Shown: positions 17,399-26,202 of the stretch, piece by piece
Layout of the letters: every line of letters starts with the position of its first letter
Numbering within the stretch: position 1 is the first letter of the stretch
The notes under the pieces: generated by a model
The model's input: only the letters and a program-made list of their open reading frames with translations
Told to the model about the DNA's origin: nothing
Database searches by the model: none
Assembly: GCA_900320845.1 (NCBI GenBank)
Contig: ONTS01000015.1
Span: 1 to 56,089 of the forward strand
Direction of reading: 5' to 3'
Length of the DNA: 56,089 nt
From: an uncultured Prevotellaceae bacterium
GTDB lineage: Bacteria; Bacteroidota; Bacteroidia; Bacteroidales; Bacteroidaceae
Translations under genes and position numbers: made by a program

Positions 17399-17966
17399 CG
17401 GGTTGTTCAGTCTCCATACGTTCTACGATGTGCATAGGATACACGCGGGTTACTGCCAGCTGCTCTTGGGGCGAAAGCTTGTCAAAATGTTTTCCGAAAT
17501 ATTGCACAGCAGCCTTCTCACGTAAAGCGGCATAGGCATTGCGGATGGCATTCTGAAGTTGATAGTAGGTGTCGTAGTTAGCGCGTCGGTCAACGGTGAT
17601 AATGATTTTATGTTCAAATGTGGAAGTACACTTTCCTATGCCGTGTATATTCTTTGTAAAACGTTCGGGAAATGTGGCAATATTGTTAGGATTTTCAATA
17701 AATACTTCTGCCTGTTGCTGAAGTTGCTGTGCATTTAAGGTCTTCTCGGCATATCCCATTGTATTGTCGGCATTGACATAGAGTTCGAGCACATTGCGTG
17801 CTTTTACCTGCGTCTTATCAACAGCTTCCTCATTGTCTTGAGGCAAGTTGGTGTCAAAACCTTTGTAAGTGTTGAACGATGTTGCAACAAGAAAGAAGAT
17901 GAGAAGGATGAATGATATGTCGGCTGTAGAAGTAGTGTCCAGACTAGGAATTTCTCTGCGTTGCAT
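17385..17966 (-). CDS. exbD: ExbD/TolR-family biopolymer transport protein (first copy)
   Basis: A 193-residue ExbD with the membrane segment 'ADISFILLIFFLVATSF' at about 15-31 and the conserved Asp at 16. The long periplasmic part (about 40-193) is larger than classical ExbD and ends in an acidic tail. It is followed with a 14-bp overlap by the second exbD and preceded by a small membrane protein gene and exbB, forming an ExbB-ExbD-ExbD energising unit. Confidence 0.88.
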   Translation of the reverse strand: MQRREIPSLDTTSTADISFILLIFFLVATSFNTYKGFDTNLPQDNEEAVDKTQVKARNVLELYVNADNTMGYAEKTLNAQQLQQQAEVFIENPNNIATFPERFTKNIHGIGKCTSTFEHKIIITVDRRANYDTYYQLQNAIRNAYAALREKAAVQYFGKHFDKLSPQEQLAVTRVYPMHIVERMETEQPDANQ

Positions 17967-18043
17967 CTTAGGGTTATTTGATAGGTGGATGAAACAGCGT
18001 TGGCTGATGTCCTATGAATGTTGCGTTGTTGTACAGCTCATCA

Positions 18044-18346
18044 TCATCTGCTCTTTCCTCTCCAAAGGGCTATGAATATGAGCGAAAGCAACATGACTCC
18101 GATGGTAAGGATAAACATGTTGGCGAGGCTTTGCGCCGTGGATGGTTGTACATCATTGACCGGCAAGGCTGTCCATCCTATGAGTAAGAGCACAATGGTC
18201 ATACCGACAAGGAAGAATGCCTGGCGATTTTCCTTGAAGGATGGTTTGCTGTTCGCCCCTTTACTTGTGGCAGACCAAATGCTGACAGCTATGGCTACAG
18301 CCAGAAGAAGAAGCGTTACAATGATGATGATATCTATGTATATCAT
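18044..18346 (-). CDS. Small three-helix membrane protein of the ExbBD operon
   Basis: A 100-residue hypothetical protein with three predicted TM helices (about 3-24, 45-62, 72-94) and a basic loop between the first two. I do not recognise a named family, but small membrane proteins at this place between exbB and exbD are common in Bacteroidales. It starts 4 bp after exbB ends, so it is surely cotranscribed. A role in the ExbB-ExbD complex is an inference from position only. Confidence 0.72.
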   Translation of the reverse strand: MIYIDIIIIVTLLLLAVAIAVSIWSATSKGANSKPSFKENRQAFFLVGMTIVLLLIGWTALPVNDVQPSTAQSLANMFILTIGVMLLSLIFIALWRGKSR

Positions 18347-18350
18347 GAGT

Positions 18351-19175
18351 TCAGGCTTTCTTGTTGCGCATCTGCAATATCAGTGGAGCTTTCTGCTCTA
18401 TATCACCGACAATGCGTTGAATCTTATTAAGAATGATATTGTAGAACACCTGCAGTATCAAGGCGGTAATGATACCGAAGATGGTGGTAATGAGCGCTAC
18501 TTTCATACCAGCAGCTACCAATGTAGGACTGATATCACCGGCAGCTTCAATACGGTCAAAAGCTATTACCATGCCTATCACAGTGCCGAGGAATCCCAAC
18601 GATGGAGCCAAACGGATGCACAGGCTAATCCATGAGCAGCCTTTCTCCAAGTCGACAGTCTGCTTGTTAGCTTCAGCTTGCATCATCCGTTCACGATTCT
18701 CTGCCAACTCGTCTTCGGCTTCCAGGGCTTTCAGGGCAACAGCGCCAAGGGGATGAGGCTCTGACACACACAAGGAACGTGCCCCTTCCATATCACCGTC
18801 AGAAAGTTTGTCGCGCAGTTGCTCCATAAAGGCTGAAGTGTCTGTACGCAGAGCACCGAGACGCAACATACGCTCTATACACAATCCTAAACCGATAATC
18901 AGCGTCAGAGCTACAAGCGACATGAAAGCCGGCGTGCCTTCAATGAACTTGGTCTTCAACACTTGGTAGAAGTTGCCACTTTCCTCCTCAACCTCATCCT
19001 CATTGTCTTGAAGCATGCCTGCAACTGCAGATGAAGAAGCATTAGCGCTGTCGTCATCGGACAGTATTTCAGTTTCAACTGATGCAGTGTCAGCTGACAG
19101 CGTGGCACCTTTCGGCTGAGCTACAACTGCCATGCACACAAACATACACAACATCAATAAAATGTTCTTTTTCAT
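18351..19175 (-). CDS. exbB: MotA/TolQ/ExbB proton channel family protein
   Basis: A 274-residue ExbB with a cleavable-looking signal peptide (MKKNILLMLCMFVCMAVVAQ) and an acidic periplasmic N-terminal stretch of about 55 residues, then the three TM helices of the family. The conserved proton-channel region is 'LAPSLGFLGTVIGMVIAFD' (about 186-204), followed by 'KVALITTIFGIITALILQVFY'. It forms the pentameric proton channel around ExbD and drives TonB. It is the first Exb gene of the run, 45 bp after DUF5103. Confidence 0.92.
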   Translation of the reverse strand: MKKNILLMLCMFVCMAVVAQPKGATLSADTASVETEILSDDDSANASSSAVAGMLQDNEDEVEEESGNFYQVLKTKFIEGTPAFMSLVALTLIIGLGLCIERMLRLGALRTDTSAFMEQLRDKLSDGDMEGARSLCVSEPHPLGAVALKALEAEDELAENRERMMQAEANKQTVDLEKGCSWISLCIRLAPSLGFLGTVIGMVIAFDRIEAAGDISPTLVAAGMKVALITTIFGIITALILQVFYNIILNKIQRIVGDIEQKAPLILQMRNKKA

Positions 19176-19220
19176 ATAATGTGATTATCTTTAATCTTTT
19201 GATGCGTAAATGTTTACATT

Positions 19221-20474
19221 TCAATTCTTTATCTGAGCATATCCTACCAACTCATCGGTTCTTCCGCCTTGTTCGCGGTAATACACAAAAGCCTGATAAG
19301 CATTCTCTGTCTGGTAATAACTCCCTTCTGAAGGCACTGGAACAATACTTCCATCTGCTTTTTTCAGTACATATTGATAAGAGTAGTAGCCTTGTTTCAG
19401 TCGCAGGGTGGTGTGATACACCTGCTTCTCTGCATCATATTCCATCTTATAGCGCGGTATCAGTCCGCCTACAGCCCATTGGCCATTGACATATACCTCA
19501 CCATCCAAAGGATCCGCACTCGGCAAGGTGAAGTTTATCAACAGGTATTCGCAGGTACGATCGTTCTCTATGTTATCCCTGTTGCGTATATAAAACGCAC
19601 CGTTTGCATCTTCATCATACACATAGTTTCTTCGAGCCACATCGGCGTCAAGCATCGCTATAAAGTCGTGTCCGTCCCAACGCGTATTGTCTACATGCAA
19701 AGCAGCAGCCTGTACATCCAGAATCTCAAACTTACGGTATTCATTGCCGCCATGAAAGATGTATTGTCGGCAATGTTCCCAGCGACAACCGTCATTATTC
19801 ATATATTGCCAAGGAGCATTTGCACGCACATCATACCATTTCTGGTTCTGAACAAGATAGGTATGCAGTTGTGTTTCGGGGTAAGTGACACGCAGTGAGC
19901 CGTAGTTGAGGTCCATCGACACTTGCTGGTAAGCACTGTGGATGCCTATGTCTGTGTTACCGGTCACGTCAAGGGTAACACCCATACGCGGATCAACCAC
20001 CATGAAATAGGCAGTGGCAACAGGGCGCTCCTCATCATTGTCGTCATAGACGGTAACACGGTAGTTACCACTAAGTTTCAGACGCATATTTGAGTTGGGA
20101 ATACGGAAGTGATAGTGTGTGTAGAGGGTGTTCGTGTTCAGCGACTCTGTAACATCTTCAATCACATTGCCAGAATAGAAACCTTCTATATAGTCGCTCT
20201 CAAACAGCTGCTGCGATACACTCCAGTCTGCCTCACAGTGTTCTACCTTATAAGCCAGACGACGATACACATGCGACAAATCATCAAAATCAAAATCCAC
20301 AAATCCCCTTCCGCGTAGTTCTATTACAGGCGGAGATTGCCAATCATTGTTGGAGACAACGCTAAGAGAGTGAATGTTATTATCGTGGAGCTCATGCTGC
20401 TGCGCAACAACACAATGGTTACCGATATACAGCAACGCAACGGCGAAAAATATACTACGAAGGTACAAACTCAT
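19221..20474 (-). CDS. DUF5103 protein (type IX secretion plug-like)
   Basis: A 417-residue exported protein with an N-terminal signal (hydrophobic 'IFFAVALLYIG', cleavage near VVAQ-Q). It matches the DUF5103 family, a member of which was described as the 'Plug' bound to the SprA translocon of the type IX secretion system. Visible family features are 'IELRGRGFVDFDFDDLSHVYRRLAYKVEHCEADW' in part (about 50-83) and an all-beta C-terminus. The ATG at 20474 is used because the -7 box (20499-20506) lies over the longer frame. It leads the exbB-exbD genes. Confidence 0.82.
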   Translation of the reverse strand: MSLYLRSIFFAVALLYIGNHCVVAQQHELHDNNIHSLSVVSNNDWQSPPVIELRGRGFVDFDFDDLSHVYRRLAYKVEHCEADWSVSQQLFESDYIEGFYSGNVIEDVTESLNTNTLYTHYHFRIPNSNMRLKLSGNYRVTVYDDNDEERPVATAYFMVVDPRMGVTLDVTGNTDIGIHSAYQQVSMDLNYGSLRVTYPETQLHTYLVQNQKWYDVRANAPWQYMNNDGCRWEHCRQYIFHGGNEYRKFEILDVQAAALHVDNTRWDGHDFIAMLDADVARRNYVYDEDANGAFYIRNRDNIENDRTCEYLLINFTLPSADPLDGEVYVNGQWAVGGLIPRYKMEYDAEKQVYHTTLRLKQGYYSYQYVLKKADGSIVPVPSEGSYYQTENAYQAFVYYREQGGRTDELVGYAQIKN

Positions 20475-20498
20475 GGGGCTGTCTGATAAGGATGTTTG

Positions 20499-20506
20499 CA
20501 AAGTTA
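20499..20506 (-). promoter_or_regulatory. -7 box of the DUF5103-exbB-exbD operon
   Basis: TAACTTTG on the minus strand, about 25 nt before the ATG at 20474. Confidence 0.55.
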
Positions 20507-20610
20507 CGAGTTTTTCCTTAACGACACATTCCTACAACCATCTTTTTCATTTCATCCCTCTCCATGGTGGAAAAATGCTCTACCGTCCGGTATATTTCAC
20601 AAATATGCCC

Positions 20611-20618
20611 TAACTTTG
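20611..20618 (+). promoter_or_regulatory. -7 box of rlmD
   Basis: TAACTTTG, 35 nt before the ATG at 20654; it lies inside the longer reading frame beginning at 20564 and argues against that start. Confidence 0.5.
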
Positions 20619-20653
20619 CCAACTCCAATAGCCTGTTTTTCATCATTAACATC

Positions 20654-22120
20654 ATGGCAAGAAAAAAGAAACCGCTTCCGATACTTCAGAATGTAACCAT
20701 CACCGACTTTGCTGCTGAGGGCAAATCGCTCGCACGGGTCAATGAAAAAGTGGTATTTGTACCGTTTACCATGCCCGGCGACGTGGTCGATTTGCAGGTG
20801 CTAAAGCAACGAAAGGCATACAGCGAGGCACGTGTAGAAAGATTTGTGGAACACAGCGAACTCCGCATAACTCCCCGCTGTCAGCATTTCGGCGTATGTG
20901 GAGGATGCAAGTGGCAGATGGTACCTTACGAAATGCAGATGCAGATGAAACAAAAACAGGTCATCGACCAGCTCACACACATCGGAAAGATTGAGTTGCC
21001 GCCAGTCAAAGACATCCTTGGAAGCAAGGAACAATACGAGTATCGAAATAAACTTGAGTTTGGCTGCTCCAACAAACAATGGCTCACCAGTGAGCAGATA
21101 GCCCAGCTTCGGGAGCAGGATGCCCAACAAGAAAGGGCCGATGGGACAGCCGCCACTCGTGCCAGTATGCGCGATGTCATAGGATTTCATATCACAGGGG
21201 TGTTTGATAAGATTCTCCCTATTCAGCAGTGCCATCTCATGCCACAACTGCACAATGAGATTCGCAATACCATTGCTTCACTGGCAGTCGACATGCACAT
21301 GTCATTCTTCGATGCGCGCACTCAACAAGGAGTGCTGCGAGATATCATACTACGCCATACCAACACTGGACAGTGGATGCTCATAGTGCAGTTCAACCTG
21401 CATACTGAATCAGAGAAAGAACAGGCAATGGAACTGTTGGAAAAACTACGCAACGCTTTTCCACAACTCTCCTCCATATTGTATGTCAACAACAATAAGT
21501 GTAACGATACTTTCAACGATCTGGAAGTCAGCATATTCTTCGGTTCTTATTATATCAAAGCTCAAATGGAGGACCTCACCTTCCGAGTTGGCCCCAAGTC
21601 GTTCTATCAAACCAATACCGAGCAGGCGTACGAACTCTACAGCGTAGTCCGTCGGCTGGCTGCACTAACTGGAAACGAGACTGTCTACGACCTCTATACG
21701 GGAACAGGCACCATTGCTCTCTTTGTGGCGCGCAAAGCAGGAAAGGTCATTGGCATTGAATATGTGGAAGAAGCTATTGAGGATGCCAAAGTTAACGCTG
21801 CTGATAATGGCATAGATAATGTTGATTTCTTTGCCGGTGATATGAAAGACATACTCACTGCCGACTTCATACAACAACATGGATATCCTGATCTTATCAT
21901 AACCGATCCTCCACGCGCAGGTATGCATCCGGATGTTGTGCAGACATTGATACAAACAGCCCCTAAACGCATCATTTATGTAAGCTGTAACCCTGCTACT
22001 CAAGCAAGAGACTTGGCTGCACTCGATGTGTTATATGCCGTAAAAGTGGTACAACCTGTCGACATGTTCCCCCATACACCGCATGTAGAAAATGTTGTAC
22101 TACTTGAAAGAAAGGTGTAA
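20654..22120 (+). CDS. rlmD: 23S rRNA (uracil-C5)-methyltransferase (RumA/RlmD family)
   Basis: A 488-residue SAM-dependent enzyme that methylates uridine C5 in 23S rRNA (U1939 or U747 in E. coli numbering). An N-terminal TRAM domain (about 12-65) is followed by a [4Fe-4S] motif with C76, C82 and C85 in RCQHFGVCGGCKW and a fourth Cys in 'PIQQCHL'. The methylase domain has 'DLYTGTGTIALF', 'DPPRAGMHP' and the catalytic Cys in 'YVSCNPATQARDL'. The start at 20654 (MARKKK) begins the conserved part. Exact target base is uncertain (RlmD or RlmCD-like). Confidence 0.9.
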   Translation: MARKKKPLPILQNVTITDFAAEGKSLARVNEKVVFVPFTMPGDVVDLQVLKQRKAYSEARVERFVEHSELRITPRCQHFGVCGGCKWQMVPYEMQMQMKQKQVIDQLTHIGKIELPPVKDILGSKEQYEYRNKLEFGCSNKQWLTSEQIAQLREQDAQQERADGTAATRASMRDVIGFHITGVFDKILPIQQCHLMPQLHNEIRNTIASLAVDMHMSFFDARTQQGVLRDIILRHTNTGQWMLIVQFNLHTESEKEQAMELLEKLRNAFPQLSSILYVNNNKCNDTFNDLEVSIFFGSYYIKAQMEDLTFRVGPKSFYQTNTEQAYELYSVVRRLAALTGNETVYDLYTGTGTIALFVARKAGKVIGIEYVEEAIEDAKVNAADNGIDNVDFFAGDMKDILTADFIQQHGYPDLIITDPPRAGMHPDVVQTLIQTAPKRIIYVSCNPATQARDLAALDVLYAVKVVQPVDMFPHTPHVENVVLLERKV

Positions 22121-22248
22121 CAATACGTGATAAAACACATACTGTCAAATGTTTATCAGCCAAATAAAGGTTCCTATATCACTTCTCTGCACACAAAACG
22201 CACCCCATTTCATACCTCTCGCTTGCTCTTTCCTCTCTCTGCTTTCCT

Positions 22249-23811
22249 ATGATACAAGAATATTCTCTCCGTCTGTCTCCTTTAGATGCGTCTGATATGC
22301 TGCACATACGGCGCTATCTTGCTGCCGAAAAGGGTATCAACACGCAACAGGTGAAACACATACAGATTCTCCGACGCAGTATTGATGCCCGTCAGCGTAC
22401 TGTATATGTCAATTTGTCGTTGCGGGTCTTTATCAACGAGGAGCCTCCGACACTGTTTTTTCCTCAGATAGAATACCAAGATGTAAGCACTGCTCCCCAA
22501 GCTATTGTCGTAGGAGCAGGACCGGCAGGCCTTTTTGCAGCTTTGCGCCTGATAGAACTTGGCTTACGTCCCATCGTGATTGAGAGAGGAAAAGATGTTC
22601 ATTCACGCAAGCTGGACATCGCCATGCTGAGCCGTGAGGGTAGGGTAGACAGTGAAAGCAACTACTGTTTCGGTGAAGGTGGTGCCGGAGCCTTTTCCGA
22701 CGGAAAGCTATATACAAGGTCGAAGAAACGCGGAAACGTTGAGCGCGTGCTACATATATTCTGTCAACATGGCGCATCCACGGACATTCTCGTTGATGCA
22801 CACCCACACATCGGATCCGACCGACTGCCACGTGTCATTCAAACCATCAGACAGACAATAGAGAGATGTGGTGGAGAAGTACACTTTTCAACCAGGATGA
22901 CTTCCCTGTTACTTGAAGGTAACAATATTAAAGGCATAGAAGCCAAAAAGTTACCGTCTGACGAAACATGCACATTTCATGGCCCAGTCATCCTTGCCAC
23001 CGGTCATTCCGCACGTGATGTGTACCAGTATCTTCACACACAACATATAGAGTTGGAGCCCAAAGGCATTGCCGTAGGCGTGCGTTTGGAACATCCGGCA
23101 GCCTTAATAGACGCTGTTCAGTACCATCTGCGCGGCAATCGTCCTTCATACCTTCCCGCTGCGGAATATTCCTTTGTCACTCAGGTTGAGGACAGGGGGG
23201 TGTATTCTTTCTGTATGTGTCCGGGAGGTGTTGTCATTCCTTCCGCCACCGCTGACGATGAAGTTGTTGTCAATGGAATGAGTAACAGCGGTCGTTCTGG
23301 ACAGTGGAGCAATTCGGGCATGGTGGTAGAGTTACGCCCTGAAGATGTGGAAGGCGACGACGTTTTACGCATGATGCATTGGCAACAGTCATTGGAACGT
23401 ATGTGCAAACGTCAGGTTATGCGTGGTCAAAGTGCTCCGGCACAGCGCATGACCGACTTCGTAAACGGCAAGCTTAGCGCCAATCTGCCTTCTTCTTCGT
23501 ATATACCTGGTCTAGTTGCCAGTCCGCTTCATTTCTGGATGCCTCGTGAGATAGCTGGCAGACTGCAACAGGCTTTCAAGAAGTTTGGACGTATGCGTCA
23601 CGGATTTCTCACCAATGAAGCCACGCTGATCGGTGTCGAGACCCGCACATCGGCTCCCATACGCATCATTCGTCAGAACGATACGCTGCAACACATACGC
23701 CTGCAAGGCCTTTATCCCTGCGGAGAAGGTGCCGGTTATGCTGGTGGCATTGTCTCGGCAGCTATCGATGGCGAACGCTGTGCAGAGATGTTAGCTGCCG
23801 CTCAACAGTAA
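22249..23811 (+). CDS. FAD-dependent dehydrogenase of the COG2509 type
   Basis: A 520-residue flavoprotein of unknown function. An N-terminal ~85-residue domain precedes the Rossmann dinucleotide motif 'VVGAGPAGLFAALRLIELG' (about 87-105) and the ERG(K) end of the ADP-binding strand. 'CFGEGGAGAFSDGKLYTRSKKRG' (about 139-161) and 'GEGAGYAGGIVSAAIDG' near the C-terminus (FAD-binding) are hallmarks of this widespread uncharacterised family. A 128-bp gap separates it from rlmD; it is probably its own unit. The substrate is not known. Confidence 0.85.
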   Translation: MIQEYSLRLSPLDASDMLHIRRYLAAEKGINTQQVKHIQILRRSIDARQRTVYVNLSLRVFINEEPPTLFFPQIEYQDVSTAPQAIVVGAGPAGLFAALRLIELGLRPIVIERGKDVHSRKLDIAMLSREGRVDSESNYCFGEGGAGAFSDGKLYTRSKKRGNVERVLHIFCQHGASTDILVDAHPHIGSDRLPRVIQTIRQTIERCGGEVHFSTRMTSLLLEGNNIKGIEAKKLPSDETCTFHGPVILATGHSARDVYQYLHTQHIELEPKGIAVGVRLEHPAALIDAVQYHLRGNRPSYLPAAEYSFVTQVEDRGVYSFCMCPGGVVIPSATADDEVVVNGMSNSGRSGQWSNSGMVVELRPEDVEGDDVLRMMHWQQSLERMCKRQVMRGQSAPAQRMTDFVNGKLSANLPSSSYIPGLVASPLHFWMPREIAGRLQQAFKKFGRMRHGFLTNEATLIGVETRTSAPIRIIRQNDTLQHIRLQGLYPCGEGAGYAGGIVSAAIDGERCAEMLAAAQQ

Positions 23812-23845
23812 TCTGTAACACTTAGGAGACAGTTTTACACCATAT

Positions 23846-23892
23846 ATACTATAAGGTGGAGATACCTGAACAACATCTCCACCTTATAGTAT
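23846..23892. terminator. Bidirectional terminator hairpin
   Basis: Arms 23846-23863 and 23875-23892 pair perfectly (18 bp, 11-nt loop) between two convergent genes. The plus side continues cgtctttt. Confidence 0.85.
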
Positions 23893-23908
23893 CGTCTTTT
23901 AACCCTTC

Positions 23909-24781
23909 TTACAGGCTGGAATAGTCGCCAGTGAAAGTCGTTACATTCATATCTCCTAACTGCAGGCCACGTTTAAGCCAACGCATACGCTGTGCACTGG
24001 TGCCATGGGTGAACGATTCCGGCTGAGAATAACCTTGTGCCTGTTCCTGCAAATAGTTGTCGCCAATATGTTGGGCGCAGTTGATAGCTTCTTCAATGTC
24101 GCCATCTTCCAGCGAACCGAACATCTCATTCTCGTAGTGACCCCACACACCGGCATAGTAGTCAGCCAGCAGCTCAAGTCTTACACTGATCTGATTGGCT
24201 TGAACCTTACCCACTCTTTGCATCTGAGCGTGTGCCTTGTCGAGAGTTCCCAACAAGTGTTCCACATGGTGACCTACTTCATGTGCGATAACATAGGCAC
24301 GTGCGAAGTCGCCGCCCGACTTGAGTTGTGTCTCCATCTGTCTAAAGAACGAAAGGTCTATATACAGTTTCTGGTCACCCGAACAATAGAATGGTCCTAC
24401 TGATGCCGTGGCACCGCCACATGCACTTTGCACACTACCTGTGAAGAATACCAACGTGGGCGGAACATACTTACGCCCCATGCTTTCAAACACTTCCGTC
24501 CACACATCTTCAGTAGACGCAAGCACTTGCTTGCAGAATTGCACTTGTGCCTCTTCTTCTGGTGTTCCTTCGTACTGTCCTTCCACCTGGGTGCCACCGC
24601 CCATTCCCATGCCCATGCCACCCATATTCTGGAGTGCTTCGGTGGGGTCTCCACCAGTAAGAAGGGCAAACAATACACCGATGATAACAGCTCCAATACC
24701 GCCAGCACCTGCCATGGCACCGCTACTCATACCGCGGCGATCTTCTACATTTTCGCTCTCGCGACGTCCTGATAGTCTCAT
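23909..24781 (-). CDS. Neutral zinc metallopeptidase (YpfJ/KPN_02809 family)
   Basis: A 290-residue membrane-anchored protein. It has a TM helix (about 26-42), a Gly/Met-rich linker (53-64) and a C-terminal peptidase-like domain with the zinc motif HEVGH at 167-171, followed by 'H-x2-EHLLGTLDKAHAQMQ' and a downstream 'LELLADYYAGVWGHYE' holding the likely third ligand Glu/Asp. 'SVGPFYCSGDQKLYIDLSFF' is diagnostic of the family. The domain would lie in the periplasm. The biological substrate is unknown. Confidence 0.88.
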   Translation of the reverse strand: MRLSGRRESENVEDRRGMSSGAMAGAGGIGAVIIGVLFALLTGGDPTEALQNMGGMGMGMGGGTQVEGQYEGTPEEEAQVQFCKQVLASTEDVWTEVFESMGRKYVPPTLVFFTGSVQSACGGATASVGPFYCSGDQKLYIDLSFFRQMETQLKSGGDFARAYVIAHEVGHHVEHLLGTLDKAHAQMQRVGKVQANQISVRLELLADYYAGVWGHYENEMFGSLEDGDIEEAINCAQHIGDNYLQEQAQGYSQPESFTHGTSAQRMRWLKRGLQLGDMNVTTFTGDYSSL

Positions 24782-24894
24782 ACAGATGAATTGATTTATG
24801 TTTACTCCTGCAAAAGTAATGACTTACCTGCTCATATGCAAACGATTGATAAGATTTCAACATCAACGTATGTCGGAAAATGTATTTATAACGC

Positions 24895-24902
24895 TATCTT
24901 TG
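24895..24902 (+). promoter_or_regulatory. -7 box of trmN6
   Basis: TATCTTTG, 38 nt before the trmN6 ATG; no clear -33 box. Confidence 0.5.
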
Positions 24903-24940
24903 CAGGAAGATAGATTGAAATCTACAAAGACATTAGACGT

Positions 24941-25651
24941 ATGCATTACGACTTTCTTTTTCAGCAGTTCGGCATCAATCACTCGTCGTGTGCCATGAAG
25001 GTAGGCACTGACGGCGTTTTGCTTGGCGCATGGGCTAAGGGAGGGCAGCGTATCGTTGATATTGGTACGGGTACAGGCCTCATTGCCCTCATGATGGCGC
25101 AACGCTATCCGTCAGCGTGCGTGATTGGCGTAGACATAGACGTCGCTGCTGCATCACAGGCGAAGAGCAATGCGTCAACGTCGCCTTTCTCGTCACGCGT
25201 TCAGATTGTTCAAGCCGAAGCTTTGTCGTGGCTCATGCAGAGGTCAACGCAAGATGGTGAATGGGATAGCATAGTCTGCAATCCTCCTTACTATGCCAAC
25301 AACCTTCCCAGCCGCGACGACAGCCGTGACATGGCACGCAATGCCGATTTCCTGCCGCTCGATAAGCTCTTTAATGTTGCCCGACAGGTGCTTAGCCGCG
25401 ATGGTCAACTGTCGTTGGTGCTACCCATAGAAAACTATCGTAGGGCTGAAAATGCCATTGCTGAGGCTGGATTACATATGCACAGATACTGCCAGGTGGC
25501 AACGAAAGAGGGTAAACCGCCCAAGCGTGTGCTGCTGGCTGTAGGCCGGAGGCCGACAATGCACCCACAGGTCTCGCAAGAAGTGTTGACAAGCCCTGAA
25601 GGAAACCGCTCGCAATGGTATCAGTCGCTGACGAAAGATTTTTATTTATAA
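24941..25651 (+). CDS. trmN6: tRNA1(Val) (adenine(37)-N6)-methyltransferase
   Basis: A 236-residue class I SAM methyltransferase that modifies A37 of tRNA-Val(1). The SAM loop DIGTGTG is at 40-46 and the amino-methyltransferase motif NPPY at 114-117. The N-terminal 'HYDFLFQQFGINHSSCAMKVGTDGVLLGAW' (in part 2-31) is typical of the YfiC/TrmN6 family. It is monocistronic and upstream of the nfeD unit. Confidence 0.92.
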   Translation: MHYDFLFQQFGINHSSCAMKVGTDGVLLGAWAKGGQRIVDIGTGTGLIALMMAQRYPSACVIGVDIDVAAASQAKSNASTSPFSSRVQIVQAEALSWLMQRSTQDGEWDSIVCNPPYYANNLPSRDDSRDMARNADFLPLDKLFNVARQVLSRDGQLSLVLPIENYRRAENAIAEAGLHMHRYCQVATKEGKPPKRVLLAVGRRPTMHPQVSQEVLTSPEGNRSQWYQSLTKDFYL

Positions 25652-25675
25652 CTGTTAAAAAGTCGCAGCCAACCC

Positions 25676-25706
25676 TTTGTTGTGGAAAGATTTCTTCTTA
25701 ACTTTG
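25676..25706 (+). promoter_or_regulatory. Promoter of the nfeD-SPFH operon
   Basis: TTTG (25676-25679), 19 nt, TAACTTTG (25699-25706), 25 nt before the nfeD ATG. Confidence 0.82.
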
Positions 25707-25731
25707 CCGAATAGGTTAACATACAATCATC

Positions 25732-26184
25732 ATGATAGAATACTTTACTTCCAACGTATGGCTTATCTGGATATTGATAAGCGTGTTGTGTCTCCTTATT
25801 GAGCTCACTTCTGGAGACCTTTATATCTTATGTTTCGCCATCGGCAGTCTCTTTGCTGCCCTGACAGCCGCCCTTGGTATGCACTGGACAGTTCAGGTGT
25901 TGGTTCTTGTCATCACCTCTCTGCTATCCATCTTCTTCCTACGGCCTGTAGCGCTACGGTGGTTGCACAAGAACGACAGCGACAGGAAGAGCAATGCTGA
26001 AGCCATCATCGGCCGCACCGGTATCGTTAGCGAAGACATTCCTGCCAACGGATTTGGACGCGTTGCGCTCGACGGCGACGACTGGAAGGCACAGACTGCC
26101 GACGGACAGCCGCTATCAAAGGGAACAAAGGTGACGATAGTCGAACTTGACAGTATCATCATCACCGTGCAAGAGGCAAACTAA
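25732..26184 (+). CDS. NfeD-like membrane protein
   Basis: A 150-residue protein with two or three N-terminal TM helices (about 8-65) and a C-terminal OB-fold domain ('GRTGIVSEDIPANGFGRVALDGDDWKA', in part 94-120), the arrangement of short NfeD/YbbK-partner proteins. These pair with SPFH proteins encoded next door, as here (18 bp gap), and are thought to organise membrane microdomains. The protease domain of long NfeD proteins is absent, as expected for the short class. Confidence 0.88.
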   Translation: MIEYFTSNVWLIWILISVLCLLIELTSGDLYILCFAIGSLFAALTAALGMHWTVQVLVLVITSLLSIFFLRPVALRWLHKNDSDRKSNAEAIIGRTGIVSEDIPANGFGRVALDGDDWKAQTADGQPLSKGTKVTIVELDSIIITVQEAN

Positions 26185-26202
26185 ACAAGTATAACTATTT
26201 AA

